Below, in pieces: positions 1 to 8,315 of a stretch of DNA of 64,000 bases. A program made the translations under genes and the position numbers. Numbering within the stretch: position 1 is the stretch's first letter; each line of letters opens with the position of its first letter. Where the stretch lies: assembly GCF_024707525.1 (NCBI RefSeq), contig NZ_CP062231.1, positions 2,170,001 through 2,234,000 of the forward strand, given 5' to 3'. Under the pieces are notes generated by a model. That model searched no databases. It had not been told where the DNA came from and was given only the letters and a program-made list of their open reading frames with translations. This DNA is from Rhizobium sp. TH2. Its GTDB lineage: Bacteria > Pseudomonadota > Alphaproteobacteria > Rhizobiales > Rhizobiaceae.

Positions 1-86
1 CTCAGATGCATCGCCTTGGCGGCGGCGGCGAAACCACCGGAATCGACCACTTCAGTGAAAATGCGCATTCCCTGCAAGCGGTCCAT
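1..86 (-). CDS. LysR-family transcriptional regulator, N-terminal fragment (cut by window edge)
   Basis: Only the first 28 codons are in the window, read leftwards from an ATG at 86-84. The peptide begins MDRLQGMRIFTEVVDSGG and continues into FAAAAKAMHL. This is the usual opening of a LysR winged helix-turn-helix domain (helix 1, then the 'sFaaAAkaL' recognition region). It is divergent from the glutathione transferase gene, with about 110 bp between the starts, the classical arrangement for a LysR protein and its target. Regulation of that gene is inferred from position only. Confidence 0.8.
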   Translation of the reverse strand, partial: MDRLQGMRIFTEVVDSGGFAAAAKAMHL

Positions 87-197
87 ATTTTGCTCTATTG
101 TTATTTCGCCTGACGCAACAGTGTAGTTCCATGTTCGCCGATTATCAATTCAGTAAGAAACAATCATATTGAGCTTTCCCAATTATTGGAGGTCAAA

Positions 198-812
198 ATG
201 AAACTCTATAATTTCACGCTCTCGGGCCATTCGCATCGCGCCAGGCTGTTCCTCTCGCTGCTCGGCGTCGATTGCGAGATCATCGATGTCGATCTTGCAC
301 AGCGTGCGCACAAATCGCCGGAGTTTTTGGCCCTGAACACACTCGGCCAGGTGCCGGTGCTGGAAGATGAGGGCGTGATCATCGCCGACTCCAATGCGAT
401 CCTGGTCTATCTCGCCAAGAAATTCGGCCGTACGGATTGGCTGCCGGAAGATGCCCACAGCGCAGCCGAAGTGCAGCGCTGGCTTTCCGTGGCTGCCGGG
501 CAGCTTGCCCATGGTCCGGCTCAGGCGCGGCTGATCACGGTGTTCAACGCGCCCTACAGGCCGGAAGAAGTTATTCCGCGCGCCCATGCCATACTTGACG
601 TCCTCAACCAGGAGCTTGGGCAGCGCAAATGGATTGCGGGCGGCACCGCGCCCAGCATCGCGGATGTCGCTCTTTACAGCTATGTCGCCCGAGCACCGGA
701 AGGCAATGTGGAATTGGGCGGCTATCAGCACATCCTCGCTTGGCTTGACAGGGTCGAAAACCTGCCGGGCTTCGTGGAATTTCCGCTTGCCTCGGCCGTT
801 CGAGCCGCGTGA
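198..812 (+). CDS. Glutathione S-transferase family protein
   Basis: A 204-residue protein of normal cytosolic GST length. It has an N-terminal thioredoxin-like domain ([20 protein letters not shown], with the catalytic Ser/Tyr-region segment around residues 8-12). The cis-Pro '[10 protein letters not shown]' and the glutathione gamma-glutamyl-binding 'ADSNAI' motif follow near residues 50-66, then an all-helical C-terminal domain. The ATG at 198 is preferred over a TTG at 186 because GGAGG lies at 188-192, six bases upstream. It is expected to conjugate or reduce electrophiles with glutathione in the cytoplasm. It is followed 10 bp later by a flavin-binding protein, probably in one transcript. 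The substrate cannot be told from sequence. Confidence 0.9.
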   Translation: MKLYNFTLSGHSHRARLFLSLLGVDCEIIDVDLAQRAHKSPEFLALNTLGQVPVLEDEGVIIADSNAILVYLAKKFGRTDWLPEDAHSAAEVQRWLSVAAGQLAHGPAQARLITVFNAPYRPEEVIPRAHAILDVLNQELGQRKWIAGGTAPSIADVALYSYVARAPEGNVELGGYQHILAWLDRVENLPGFVEFPLASAVRAA

Positions 813-822
813 GGGCTTTACG

Positions 823-1764
823 ATGTTGCAAAATCTCAAAGTCGATAGTCCCTGGCATCCCGGTGAGGTCGCGCTGCAGGCTTCGCTCGGCGTTGCCGAA
901 CGGCTGGCCGAGGTCGGCAGGCACGTCATCCGTGACCATCTCATCGAGCAGCATCAGCTGTTCTATCCGCTGCTGCCGATGGCTGTCCTGGCCTCCGTGG
1001 ACGCTGCCGGCGATGCCTGGGCGACTGTAAGAACAGGCTATCCTGGTTTCATGCAGGCGATCGATGATCGATATCTGCATCTCGATTTGAAGCGTGATCC
1101 TCGCGATCCCGCCGATGCGGGAATGGATGACGGAAGGGCAATAGGCATGCTGGGGATCGATCTCGGCACGCGCCGCCGCAACCGGCTCAACGGCGAGGTT
1201 GTTCACAGCGACACCGGCCTCAGCGTGCGCGTCGAGCAGAGCTTCGGCAACTGCCCGAAATATATCCAGCTGCGTGGCGCGTACTATGCCAGTGATCCTA
1301 CTTTGCCGTCCGAGGTGATTCCGGAGATGGCGGACTCGATGGGCGAGGATGCGCGAAGCTTGGTCCGGCGGGCGGATACGTTCTTCGTTGCCAGCTATGC
1401 CGATCTGGCCGATGGTCGTCGTCAGGTCGATGTCTCACATCGCGGCGGCCCGCCGGGCTTCGTCAGGATCGATGGCGATGTGCTTGTCATTCCCGACTAT
1501 GCCGGCAATCTGTTTTTCAACACGCTGGGCAATATAGCGGTCAATCCGCGCGTGGGCCTCACTTTCGTGGATTTCGAGAGCGGTGGTTTGCTGCAATTGA
1601 GCGGCGACGCCTTCATTATGGACCCGGTCGAGACGGCGCTGTTGCCCGGCGCGGAGCGGATGTGGCGCTTCACGCCACGAAAGGTCGTCTGGCGGCCCGG
1701 CGTGCTGGCATTGCGTTGGGATTTTCGCGAGTGGTCGCCGAGCCTGGCCAAGATCGTCGGATGA
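823..1764 (+). CDS. Pyridoxamine 5'-phosphate oxidase-fold (FMN split-barrel) protein
   Basis: A 313-residue protein whose C-terminal half carries the PNPOx-like split barrel. The stretch from DTFFVASYADL through VSHRGGPPGFVRIDGDVLVIPDYAGNLFFNTLGNI is typical of the large FMN/F420-binding PNPOx-like family often annotated next to GST genes. The N-terminal part (about 130 residues) is the accessory region common to these ~300 aa proteins. The ATG at 823 has GAGGG at 811-815. The stop of the GST gene lies 10 bp upstream, so the two genes are probably cotranscribed. Reaction unknown; a flavin-dependent oxidoreductase is the likeliest reading. Confidence 0.8.
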   Translation: MLQNLKVDSPWHPGEVALQASLGVAERLAEVGRHVIRDHLIEQHQLFYPLLPMAVLASVDAAGDAWATVRTGYPGFMQAIDDRYLHLDLKRDPRDPADAGMDDGRAIGMLGIDLGTRRRNRLNGEVVHSDTGLSVRVEQSFGNCPKYIQLRGAYYASDPTLPSEVIPEMADSMGEDARSLVRRADTFFVASYADLADGRRQVDVSHRGGPPGFVRIDGDVLVIPDYAGNLFFNTLGNIAVNPRVGLTFVDFESGGLLQLSGDAFIMDPVETALLPGAERMWRFTPRKVVWRPGVLALRWDFREWSPSLAKIVG

Positions 1765-2616
1765 TCAACGCAACACGAGCAGGCCCGAGCCGATGATCAC
1801 GACCGCGCCGATGACGGTGTAGATATCGATCGTTGCGCCGAAGACGAGATAGCCGATCAGGCTGCCCCAGAAGATCTGGCTATACTGGGACGGTGCGACC
1901 ACCGAAGCCGTTCCAAGCCTGAAGGCGCGAACAAGCAGGATGTTGGCGATGAACTGGCAGAAACCGCCCAGGGCGAAGACAAGGAAAGCATCGAGTGCCA
2001 CCGGAATGATACTGCCGGTGGAAAGGGCGATCAGGAATGCCACGCCGGCCATGATCACGAGTGGCACGAACGCGAGCGCGAGATCGGATTCGGCGTGATG
2101 CACCCGTCTCAGCATCAGCAGCGTGATCGAGAACAGCACGGCCGAGCCGACTGCGGCCGCGTGGCCGAGCCCGAACGAGCCGCCCGCCGGTCGCGTGGCG
2201 ATGACGACACCGACAAAGCCAAGGACGACGCCTATCGTTGCCAGCACCGACAGCCGTTCGCCTAGAACGAGGAAGGCGAGCAGCGCCACGAAGATCGGGC
2301 CGGTAAAGGCAAGAACATAGGCATCGGCGAGTGGGATCAACGAGATGGAGTAGTAGAACATCGCGGTGTTGGTCGCGAGAATCAGCCCGCGGGTGATCAC
2401 GAAACGGGGATATATCGGGATAAGCCGGCGTGGATTGCGCGTGACGATGCAGAAGAGCGCCATGAAGACACAGGCCATGCCGGAAACCATGAAAATGGTT
2501 TGCGACAGCGGATGGCCTTCGCTCTGCAGCTTCACCACGGTGTCGGAGCCGACGAATATGCCGTAGGAAGCGGTGGCGATCGCCGCGGCTTTGATATTGT
2601 CGGAGTTAAGACGCAT
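1765..2616 (-). CDS. EamA/DMT-superfamily transporter
   Basis: A 283-residue, highly hydrophobic protein with about ten transmembrane helices in two repeated five-helix halves (EamA domains about residues 10-140 and 150-280). Typical features are the glycine-rich 'LGERLSVLATIGVVLGFVGVVI' hairpin in the first half and a matching 'FGATIDIYTVIGAVVIIGSGLL' at the C terminus. It is an inner-membrane metabolite or drug permease of unknown substrate. It is convergent with the PNPOx-fold gene; the two stop codons abut at 1762-1767. Confidence 0.88.
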   Translation of the reverse strand: MRLNSDNIKAAAIATASYGIFVGSDTVVKLQSEGHPLSQTIFMVSGMACVFMALFCIVTRNPRRLIPIYPRFVITRGLILATNTAMFYYSISLIPLADAYVLAFTGPIFVALLAFLVLGERLSVLATIGVVLGFVGVVIATRPAGGSFGLGHAAAVGSAVLFSITLLMLRRVHHAESDLALAFVPLVIMAGVAFLIALSTGSIIPVALDAFLVFALGGFCQFIANILLVRAFRLGTASVVAPSQYSQIFWGSLIGYLVFGATIDIYTVIGAVVIIGSGLLVLR

Positions 2617-2725
2617 GCGGGAGAAATCCGGACGGCCGGAAGGCCGAAACTAAGAGAATCGTTATCGCAACGATATCGATTCCGGCGAGCCCGCGCGAGG
2701 GTTGCGCGACTACACTGCCGTTCAG

Positions 2726-2965
2726 TTACATGCCGGAACCGAAGACTTTCCCGCGTCGGCGCATCGGAGGGGTTTCACGGCCTATCCGCGCGAGATCGCC
2801 AAGCGTCGTATCGTCGTCCTCGTTGAAAATCGCGCGCGGCATGCCGACTCTCGATCCGAGCCGTGCGATCGGGGGTTCGCCGAGGTCCGGTGAGCGCGAT
2901 CTCTTTTTCGACGCCGACAGTCTTGCCAGGGGACGATCGGGAGCGATGGAATTGTGCTCACGCAT
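2726..2965 (-). CDS. Small hypothetical protein (79 aa)
   Basis: Starts at an ATG (2965-2963) inside the end of the preceding small gene, overlapping it by 8 bp in a different frame, which suggests translational coupling. The product is basic at both ends and acidic in the middle (IFNEDDDTTLGDLARIGRE), with no membrane segment, cysteines or recognised domain. I prefer it to the longer opposite-strand reading frame because of the coupled start and the credible partner gene. No function can be assigned. Expression and conservation are unproven. Confidence 0.45.
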   Translation of the reverse strand: MREHNSIAPDRPLARLSASKKRSRSPDLGEPPIARLGSRVGMPRAIFNEDDDTTLGDLARIGRETPPMRRRGKVFGSGM

Positions 2966-3188
2966 CACGGAAGTCCTTCCGGTTCGGACCGCTGGTTTTC
3001 GGCTGCTTGTTTGGAGACCAGTCACGATGGTGGCGTGGCGGCGCTGGATCGGCGGAGGCTTCGCCGGCACCGGGATCGATCTTGTCGCGGTGCCGGTCGC
3101 TTTCGAGCGGATCGGCGAGCAGGCCGCCCACACCCGGATCGCCAGCGATCGCGCGGTTGTGATTGTCATTGGCTGGCTTGATATTCAT
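2958..3188 (-). CDS. Small hypothetical protein (76 aa), MNIKPANDN-type
   Basis: Starts at an ATG (3188-3186) with GAGG about 9 bases upstream. The product opens MNIKPANDNHNRAIAGDPG, an asparagine-rich opening of a kind I associate with tiny rhizobial proteins, and continues as a hydrophilic, Asp/Pro/His/Lys-rich, probably disordered chain. It is the first gene of a two-gene unit with the overlapping 79-aa gene. No domain is recognised. The choice of strand rests on the ribosome-binding site, the coupled downstream start and the natural amino-acid composition. Confidence 0.5.
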   Translation of the reverse strand: MNIKPANDNHNRAIAGDPGVGGLLADPLESDRHRDKIDPGAGEASADPAPPRHHRDWSPNKQPKTSGPNRKDFRDA

Positions 3189-3992
3189 AACGCAATCCTC
3201 GTTGTGACCTGTTAAGTCACAGGAGGAGGGATTGTTCCGGTGTTGAGTGTCGGCGTACCCGTGTCCCCCCGAATTCCATGACGATCTCCTGTTTGCTGCC
3301 AGATTTCTGATGGACACCGCGGACATGGTATTTGACGATGGCTACGCCTCGTAGAGAAGCAACCACTGTGTGGCAGGCATTTCGAATTCTTGGAAAAGCT
3401 GGGCGCTTGCCCGGAATTTGCAGCGATCGCCTTCGGCGATGAGAGGGAAGTCCAGATTCTGCTCTCCAACCTGACGGCCCGGCCCTTCGAATAGATTTGC
3501 CAACATCCTCCGGCACCGCCATGCTGTTGCAAAGTGACGGAGCGTTTGGTTTGTTGACGAACGTCGGTAGCTCAGTCGATGTCCCGGGTTATGGAGTAGT
3601 GCTGCTGCTACCCCAATCAACGCATAGGGGGCGGTTTCACCTTCCCGTCTTGCGTCGCCTAGCGGCGGATCGAGCAATAAGGAACATCAGTGGAACTGGC
3701 GGATCATCGCGGGTACCCCAAAGCACCTCCCCAGCTGGTTGTCTTCTTGCTGCGGAACGGTGTGTTCGCTGCATCGGGCCAAGTATTTATACAGCGGTTC
3801 AATAAACGCCTGGGGTCTCAAATAGCTCCACGTGAATTACACCTGATCGCTGTGTAACCGTTATGTAACCGTAACGTACTTCTGCACCCGCGCAATTTCT
3901 AGCTCTTGTCCGTTGCGGAGAAAACTTCCGGGCGCATTCCCCTATGTGGTCCTGGCGGATCAGACGTTCTCCGACAACCTGAGGAGACAAGG
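3189..3992 (+). other. Long intergenic region before the sulfatase cluster
   Basis: About 800 bp with lower GC than the flanks and no convincing gene. A short minus-strand frame at 3342-3506 (54 residues from MLANLFEGPGRQ) has ordinary composition, but GGAGG directly abuts its ATG with no spacing, so I do not call it. The right part (3790-3992) is the probable promoter region of the sulfatase operon and carries an 11-nt tandem repeat, entered separately. Nothing else is recognised. Confidence 0.5.
3853..3874 (+). promoter_or_regulatory. 11-nt tandem repeat, candidate response-regulator operator
   Basis: Two adjacent copies, TGTAACCGTTA and TGTAACCGTAA, match at 10 of 11 positions. An 11-bp period is the spacing used by OmpR/PhoB-type regulators, which bind side-by-side half-sites on one face of the helix. 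The repeat lies 119 bp upstream of the sulfatase start codon. Its role as operator is inferred from geometry and position; the half-site is not a textbook Pho box (CTGTCAT). Confidence 0.45.
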
Positions 3993-5645
3993 ATGAGCCG
4001 CGAAGACCTGGAAGCGCCAGAGGCGCAACATTCGCTCAGTATCAATCGTCGAAACCTCCTGCTAGGCGGCACCATTCTGGCCGCAACCGCAGCAGCAGGC
4101 AGTGGTGTCCTCCCGGGCACCGCTAAAGCGCAGGATGCCGCGAAACCGCCGTCGAAAACACCCAATATCCTTGTCATCTTCGGCGACGACATCGGTATCC
4201 CGCAGATCAGCGCCTATACGATGGGCCTGATGGGGTATCGTACGCCCAACATCGATCGCATCGCCAAGGAAGGCGCGATTTTCACCGATGCCTATGGACA
4301 GCAGAGCTGCACGGCTGGCCGCGCCAGCTTCATTCTGGGCCAGGAGCCGTTCCGGACCGGTCTGCTGACGATCGGCATGCCAGGTGATCCGCACGGCATC
4401 CAGGACTGGATGCCGACCATCGCCGATGTGATGAAGACCAAGGGCTATGCCACCGGCCAGTTCGGCAAGAACCATCTCGGCGACCGCGACGAGCACCTGC
4501 CGACCAACCATGGCTTCGACGAGTTCTTCGGCAATCTCTACCATCTCAATGCCGAGGAAGAGCCCGAAGGCTACTTCTATCCCAAGGATGCGGAGTTCAA
4601 GCAGAAGTATGGTCCGCGCGGCGTCATCAAGTCGACCGCCGACGGCAAGATCGAGGATACCGGCGCGCTGAACACCAAGCGCATGCCGACGGTCGACGAG
4701 GAATTCCTCGGCGCCGCCAAGGATTTCATCGATCGCCAGGCCAAGGCGGACAAGCCGTTCTTCGTCTGGTTCAATTCCACGCGCATGCATGTCTTCACCC
4801 ACCTGAAGAAGGAATCGATGGGCAAGACCGGTATGGGCATCCACGCCGACGGCATGGTCGAGCATGACGGCCATGTCGGCGAATTGCTCAAGCAGCTCGA
4901 TGATCTCGGCATCGCCGACGACACGATCGTGCTCTACACCACTGACAACGGCGCGGAAATCGCGCTGTGGCCGGATGGCGCCATGACCATGTTCCACGGC
5001 GAGAAGGGCACGACTTGGGAAGGCGGCTTCCGCATTCCGATGATGATCCGCTGGCCGGGCGTGGTAAAGCCGGGCACCGAGATCAATGACCCGGTCACCC
5101 TTATGGACTGGCTGCCCACTTTCGCCACCGCCGTCGGCGTTCCCGATGTCAAAGAGCAGATGAAGACGGGTTTCCAGGGCGCGAAGAAGACCTTCAAGGT
5201 GCATCTCGACGGCTACGACCTGACGGGGCTCCTGAAGGGCGAGACGGAGAAGCCGCCGCGGGACGTGGTCTACTATTTCGATCAGGGCGGCAACCTGAAC
5301 GCAATCCGCTGGAACGACTGGAAGCTCAGCTTCGCCACGTCCCACGGCAATATCGCGACCGGCACGCGCGAGGTTTCGGCCTGGGCACTGATCGCCAACC
5401 TGCGCATGGATCCCTATGAAAAGGGCCTCGAGGAGGGCGGCGGAGCCGTTGACTTCCTCGCCCGCAACATGTGGCTGCTGGTGCCGATCCAGGACAAGAT
5501 CAAGCAACTGTTCGCTGACTTCGATCAGTATCCGTCCCAGTCCGGCAGTTCGCTCAACGCGGGCGGCATCAATTACGGTTGGATGCAGCAGCAGGCGGCA
5601 CTCAAGAAGCTTGGCGAGCTCGAGCAACGCCTGATGCCGCAATAG
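3993..5645 (+). CDS. Tat-exported sulfatase (arylsulfatase family, Cys type)
   Basis: Hydrolyses sulfate esters; substrate unknown. The 550-residue protein starts at the ATG at 3993 (GAGGAG at 3981-3986). It has a twin-arginine signal (RRNLLLGG at 19-26, hydrophobic stretch, cleavage likely after ...GTAKAQ), so it should be exported folded. The metal-site motif is FGDD (D65-D66) and the formylglycine motif is C106-T-A-G-R, in which Cys106 must be oxidised. TDNGAE (D318-N319) supplies the remaining metal ligands. The family binds one Ca2+ or Mg2+ next to formylglycine. A dedicated formylglycine-generating enzyme is encoded seven genes downstream, in the same cluster. This is the first gene of that cluster, and a hairpin separates it from moxR. 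Confidence 0.93.
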   Translation: MSREDLEAPEAQHSLSINRRNLLLGGTILAATAAAGSGVLPGTAKAQDAAKPPSKTPNILVIFGDDIGIPQISAYTMGLMGYRTPNIDRIAKEGAIFTDAYGQQSCTAGRASFILGQEPFRTGLLTIGMPGDPHGIQDWMPTIADVMKTKGYATGQFGKNHLGDRDEHLPTNHGFDEFFGNLYHLNAEEEPEGYFYPKDAEFKQKYGPRGVIKSTADGKIEDTGALNTKRMPTVDEEFLGAAKDFIDRQAKADKPFFVWFNSTRMHVFTHLKKESMGKTGMGIHADGMVEHDGHVGELLKQLDDLGIADDTIVLYTTDNGAEIALWPDGAMTMFHGEKGTTWEGGFRIPMMIRWPGVVKPGTEINDPVTLMDWLPTFATAVGVPDVKEQMKTGFQGAKKTFKVHLDGYDLTGLLKGETEKPPRDVVYYFDQGGNLNAIRWNDWKLSFATSHGNIATGTREVSAWALIANLRMDPYEKGLEEGGGAVDFLARNMWLLVPIQDKIKQLFADFDQYPSQSGSSLNAGGINYGWMQQQAALKKLGELEQRLMPQ

Positions 5646-5655
5646 CGGCCTCAGT

Positions 5656-5683
5656 CGGGAGGGCGTGTACCTGCGCTCTCCCG
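5656..5683 (+). other. Intercistronic hairpin after the sulfatase gene
   Basis: A 10-bp stem (CGGGAGGGCG paired with CGCTCTCCCG, one G-U) around an 8-nt loop lies 10 bp past the sulfatase stop. No T-run follows, so it is not a classical terminator. It may stabilise the 3' end of a sulfatase-only message or weaken read-through into the accessory genes. That would give more enzyme than chaperone, which is an inference. Confidence 0.4.
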
Positions 5684-5790
5684 CCCTTATCGCACGGCTG
5701 TTCGGCGCGGTCACTTCGAGCCGGGAAGCTTTGCCGCCGGACGCACGCCGTCAATGCCTGTTCCAACCGCTTCCATGCCGAGGCTGCCCA

Positions 5791-6828
5791 ATGAGCATAC
5801 GTGACGACATACTCGCACTCGGCAAACGCATGGGTAAGTCCATTATCGGGCAGGAGGAGATGATCGAGCGGCTTATCCTCGGCCTTTTGGCCAATGGCCA
5901 TCTCCTGGTCGAGGGCCTGCCCGGTCTCGCCAAGACCCGCGCCATCAAGGCGCTGGCGAAGAACCTCGATGCCGAACTCTCCCGTATCCAGTTCACCCCC
6001 GACCTGCTGCCCGCTGACATCACCGGCTCCGACATCTATTACAGCGAGGGCGGCAAGGGCGAATTCAAGTTCCAGCAGGGTCCGGTTTTTGCCAACCTCA
6101 TTCTCGCCGACGAAGTGAATCGCGCACCGGCCAAGGTGCAGGCGGCGCTGCTCGAGGCGATGGAAGAGCGACAGGTCACGGTCGGCGGCAACAGCTACAA
6201 GCTGCCCGACCTCTTCATGGTGATGGCGACCCAGAATCCGGTCGAGCAAGAGGGTACCTATCCGCTACCAGAAGCGCAGCTCGACCGTTTCCTGATGCAT
6301 GTCGAGGTGACCTATCCGTCGGAGGAGGACGAACGGAAGGTCATGCTGCTGGTGCGCGGCGAGGAGCAGGCTGCGCCAGATCCGGCGACTCCAGCCCCGG
6401 CAACTCCGGCTCCGGCGGGGGCCGATCCGGCGAAGCCGGATGCTGCGACGAAAACGGAGGCACAGAAACTCGATCCTGCCGTCGTCTTCCAGGCGCGCAA
6501 GGAAATCACCGCGATCAAGGTCTCCGAAGCGGTCGAGAAATATATCGTGTCGCTGGTCTTTGCGACCCGCTATCCCGACAGGCTCGACAAGGATCTCGCC
6601 AAGCTGCTGCAGGTCGGCGTCAGCCCGCGCGGCGTGATCGGCGCCGACAAGGTCTCGCGCGCCTATGCCTGGCTCAAGGGTCGCGACTATGTCACGCCCG
6701 ACGATGTGAAGGCCATCATCAACGATGTCATGCGCCATCGCCTGATCTTGTCCTATGAAGCGCATGCATCCAACACGACACCGGACCAGGTGATCGATCG
6801 GATCGTGGATCTGGTCGCGGTTTCATGA
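5791..6828 (+). CDS. MoxR-family AAA+ ATPase
   Basis: A 345-residue cytoplasmic AAA+ ATPase. The Walker A is GLPGLAKT (42-49), the Walker B LILADE (103-108), and sensor 1 the MATQNP segment (146-151). The arginine-containing PEAQLDRF motif follows at 160-167, then the C-terminal lid. MoxR proteins work with VWA-domain partners to insert metals or activate enzyme complexes, and the best-studied case is methanol dehydrogenase. The ATG at 5791 has GAGG at 5780-5783. Unusual is a Pro/Ala/Thr-rich insert at about 191-226 between the core and the lid. It begins the chaperone-like block and is followed by the DUF58 gene 9 bp later. Confidence 0.93.
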   Translation: MSIRDDILALGKRMGKSIIGQEEMIERLILGLLANGHLLVEGLPGLAKTRAIKALAKNLDAELSRIQFTPDLLPADITGSDIYYSEGGKGEFKFQQGPVFANLILADEVNRAPAKVQAALLEAMEERQVTVGGNSYKLPDLFMVMATQNPVEQEGTYPLPEAQLDRFLMHVEVTYPSEEDERKVMLLVRGEEQAAPDPATPAPATPAPAGADPAKPDAATKTEAQKLDPAVVFQARKEITAIKVSEAVEKYIVSLVFATRYPDRLDKDLAKLLQVGVSPRGVIGADKVSRAYAWLKGRDYVTPDDVKAIINDVMRHRLILSYEAHASNTTPDQVIDRIVDLVAVS

Positions 6829-6837
6829 GGACGGCCC

Positions 6838-7809
6838 ATGGTCGCCGAGATCAAAGACGATAAGCTGGCTGAGGGAAAGCGGGGTGCCTACGTTTCGACG
6901 CAGGATCTCGTCGCGCTCGAAGGTGCGGCCCGCAATCTGAGCTTCGTCGCCAAACGCCCGGTGCAGCAGATGCTGGCCGGACGGATGGCCTCGAGCATCC
7001 GCGGCCGCGGCCTTATTTTCGAAGAGGTGCGTGAGTACCTGCCCGGCGACGATATCCGTTCGATCGACTGGCGGGTGACGGCGCGCACCGGCAAGCCGGC
7101 CGTCCGCGTCTACGACGAGGAGAAGGAGCGGCCCGCCTTGATCGTCGTCGACCAGCGCGCCAACATGTTCTTTGGCAGCAAGCTCAACATGAAATCGGTC
7201 GCGGCGGCCGAGGCGGCGGCGATGTGCGCCTGGCGCATCCTCGGCTCGGGCGACCGGGTTGGCGGGATCGTGTTCAACGATACCGAGATGACCGACGCCA
7301 AGCCGCATCGCAGCCGGCCTGCGGTCATCGGGCTCTGCGACAAGATCGCGAGCTTCAACCAGGCGCTGAACGTGGACCTGCCGGAGGAACGCGGCCTCGG
7401 CGCGCTCGACCGTGCCCTGACGCTTGTAGCAAATCTTGCCCATCACGATCACCTGATCGTCGTCGTCAGCGATTTCGACGGGCACGGCCCCGCCACGCGC
7501 GACCTGATGCTGCGGCTCGCCGTCGCCAATGACGTCGTCGCGGTGCTCGTCTACGATCCGTTCCTGCTCAGCCTGCCGACGACGGGCAACATGGTCATCA
7601 GCGGCGGTCGCACCCAGGCGGAGCTTTCGTTCCGCGACACGAGTGTCCAGAAGGCGATTGGCGACTTTGCCCGCCAGCGCGGCCGTGATCTCCGAGCCTG
7701 GCAGCGCGAGCTCGGCTTGCCGATGCTGCCGCTGTCCTCCGCCGAGGAAACCGCCCCGCAGCTTCGCAGCCTGCTCGAGCAGGCGGCGTGGCAACAGCGG
7801 AGGCGATGA
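6838..7809 (+). CDS. DUF58 (MxaS/YeaD2-like) VWA-fold protein
   Basis: A 323-residue protein with the diagnostic DUF58 block at about 55-90 (GRGLIFEEVREYLPGDDIRS, then IDWRVTARTGKPAVRVYDEE), followed by a Rossmann-like VWA-type domain (LIVVDQRANMFFGS; LIVVVSDFDGHG). It lacks the long N-terminal membrane hairpin of many DUF58 proteins, so it is probably cytosolic or membrane-peripheral. DUF58 proteins always accompany MoxR ATPases and correspond to MxaS in methylotroph clusters. The stop overlaps the next start in an ATGATG context. Confidence 0.88.
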   Translation: MVAEIKDDKLAEGKRGAYVSTQDLVALEGAARNLSFVAKRPVQQMLAGRMASSIRGRGLIFEEVREYLPGDDIRSIDWRVTARTGKPAVRVYDEEKERPALIVVDQRANMFFGSKLNMKSVAAAEAAAMCAWRILGSGDRVGGIVFNDTEMTDAKPHRSRPAVIGLCDKIASFNQALNVDLPEERGLGALDRALTLVANLAHHDHLIVVVSDFDGHGPATRDLMLRLAVANDVVAVLVYDPFLLSLPTTGNMVISGGRTQAELSFRDTSVQKAIGDFARQRGRDLRAWQRELGLPMLPLSSAEETAPQLRSLLEQAAWQQRRR

Positions 7810-8315
7810 TGGAATCCGACGGCATGGTCGATACCTCCACCGAAGCAGCATTGAAGTCGTTGAACGACATTGTCGTGCCTCCACCTATCTCTTATATCCC
7901 GCAAACCTGGGGCTGGGCGGCGCTTGCTGTGATCTTCGCCATGCTTCTCGCACTCGGTCTATGGCGATGGATCCGCCGCTGGCAGGCAAACCGATATCGC
8001 CGCGAGGCGCTGGCGGAACTGGAAACGCTGTCCGAACACGGCATGATGCAGAATGGGCCGGCGCGTTTTGACCAGGAACTGGCTGAGCTTCTCAAACGTA
8101 CGGCACTTGCGGCTTGGCCGCGAGAGGAGGTCGCCAAATTGAGCGGTAGCGACTGGGCCGCGTTCCTCAAGCGGCATGGAACAGGAGGCGACGTACTGGC
8201 CGGGCTGGTCGATGAGCGCGAGTATCGAACCGACATTGCGCCAACAACGGACGAGCGCGCCCGCCTGGTCGAAGCTGCCAGAAGGTGGATCGAGGATCAT
8301 CATGTATCAGCTTGA
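7809..8315 (+). CDS. DUF4381 single-pass membrane protein
   Basis: About 168 residues with a short N-terminal part (LNDIVVPPPISYIPQT), one transmembrane helix (about 40-60, WGWAALAVIFAMLLALGLW), an RRWQANRYRREAL positively charged stop-transfer and a helical cytoplasmic tail. The 'I.PPP...WPxxxGW' opening is typical of DUF4381. The ATG at 7809 gives five bases to GGAGG (7799-7803); the ATG at 7806 is the alternative. It overlaps the DUF58 stop upstream and the VWA gene downstream by 14 bp, so translation is probably coupled. In Bat/Mxa-type clusters this protein is thought to link the ATPase to the membrane complex. Confidence 0.82.
   Translation: MESDGMVDTSTEAALKSLNDIVVPPPISYIPQTWGWAALAVIFAMLLALGLWRWIRRWQANRYRREALAELETLSEHGMMQNGPARFDQELAELLKRTALAAWPREEVAKLSGSDWAAFLKRHGTGGDVLAGLVDEREYRTDIAPTTDERARLVEAARRWIEDHHVSA

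Noticed and set aside
2730..3215. 161-codon plus-strand frame opposite the two tiny genes
   Set aside because: The coupled start and GAGG-preceded ATG on the minus strand are better supported; this frame has irregular composition and no start signal.
3342..3506. 54-codon minus-strand frame starting MLANLFEGPGRQ
   Set aside because: The composition is plausible, but the Shine-Dalgarno directly touches the ATG, nothing similar is known to me, and several alternative frames overlap.
4062..5714. 550-codon minus-strand frame across the sulfatase gene
   Set aside because: Complete antisense overlap with a clear sulfatase that carries all catalytic motifs; the frame has no recognisable domain.
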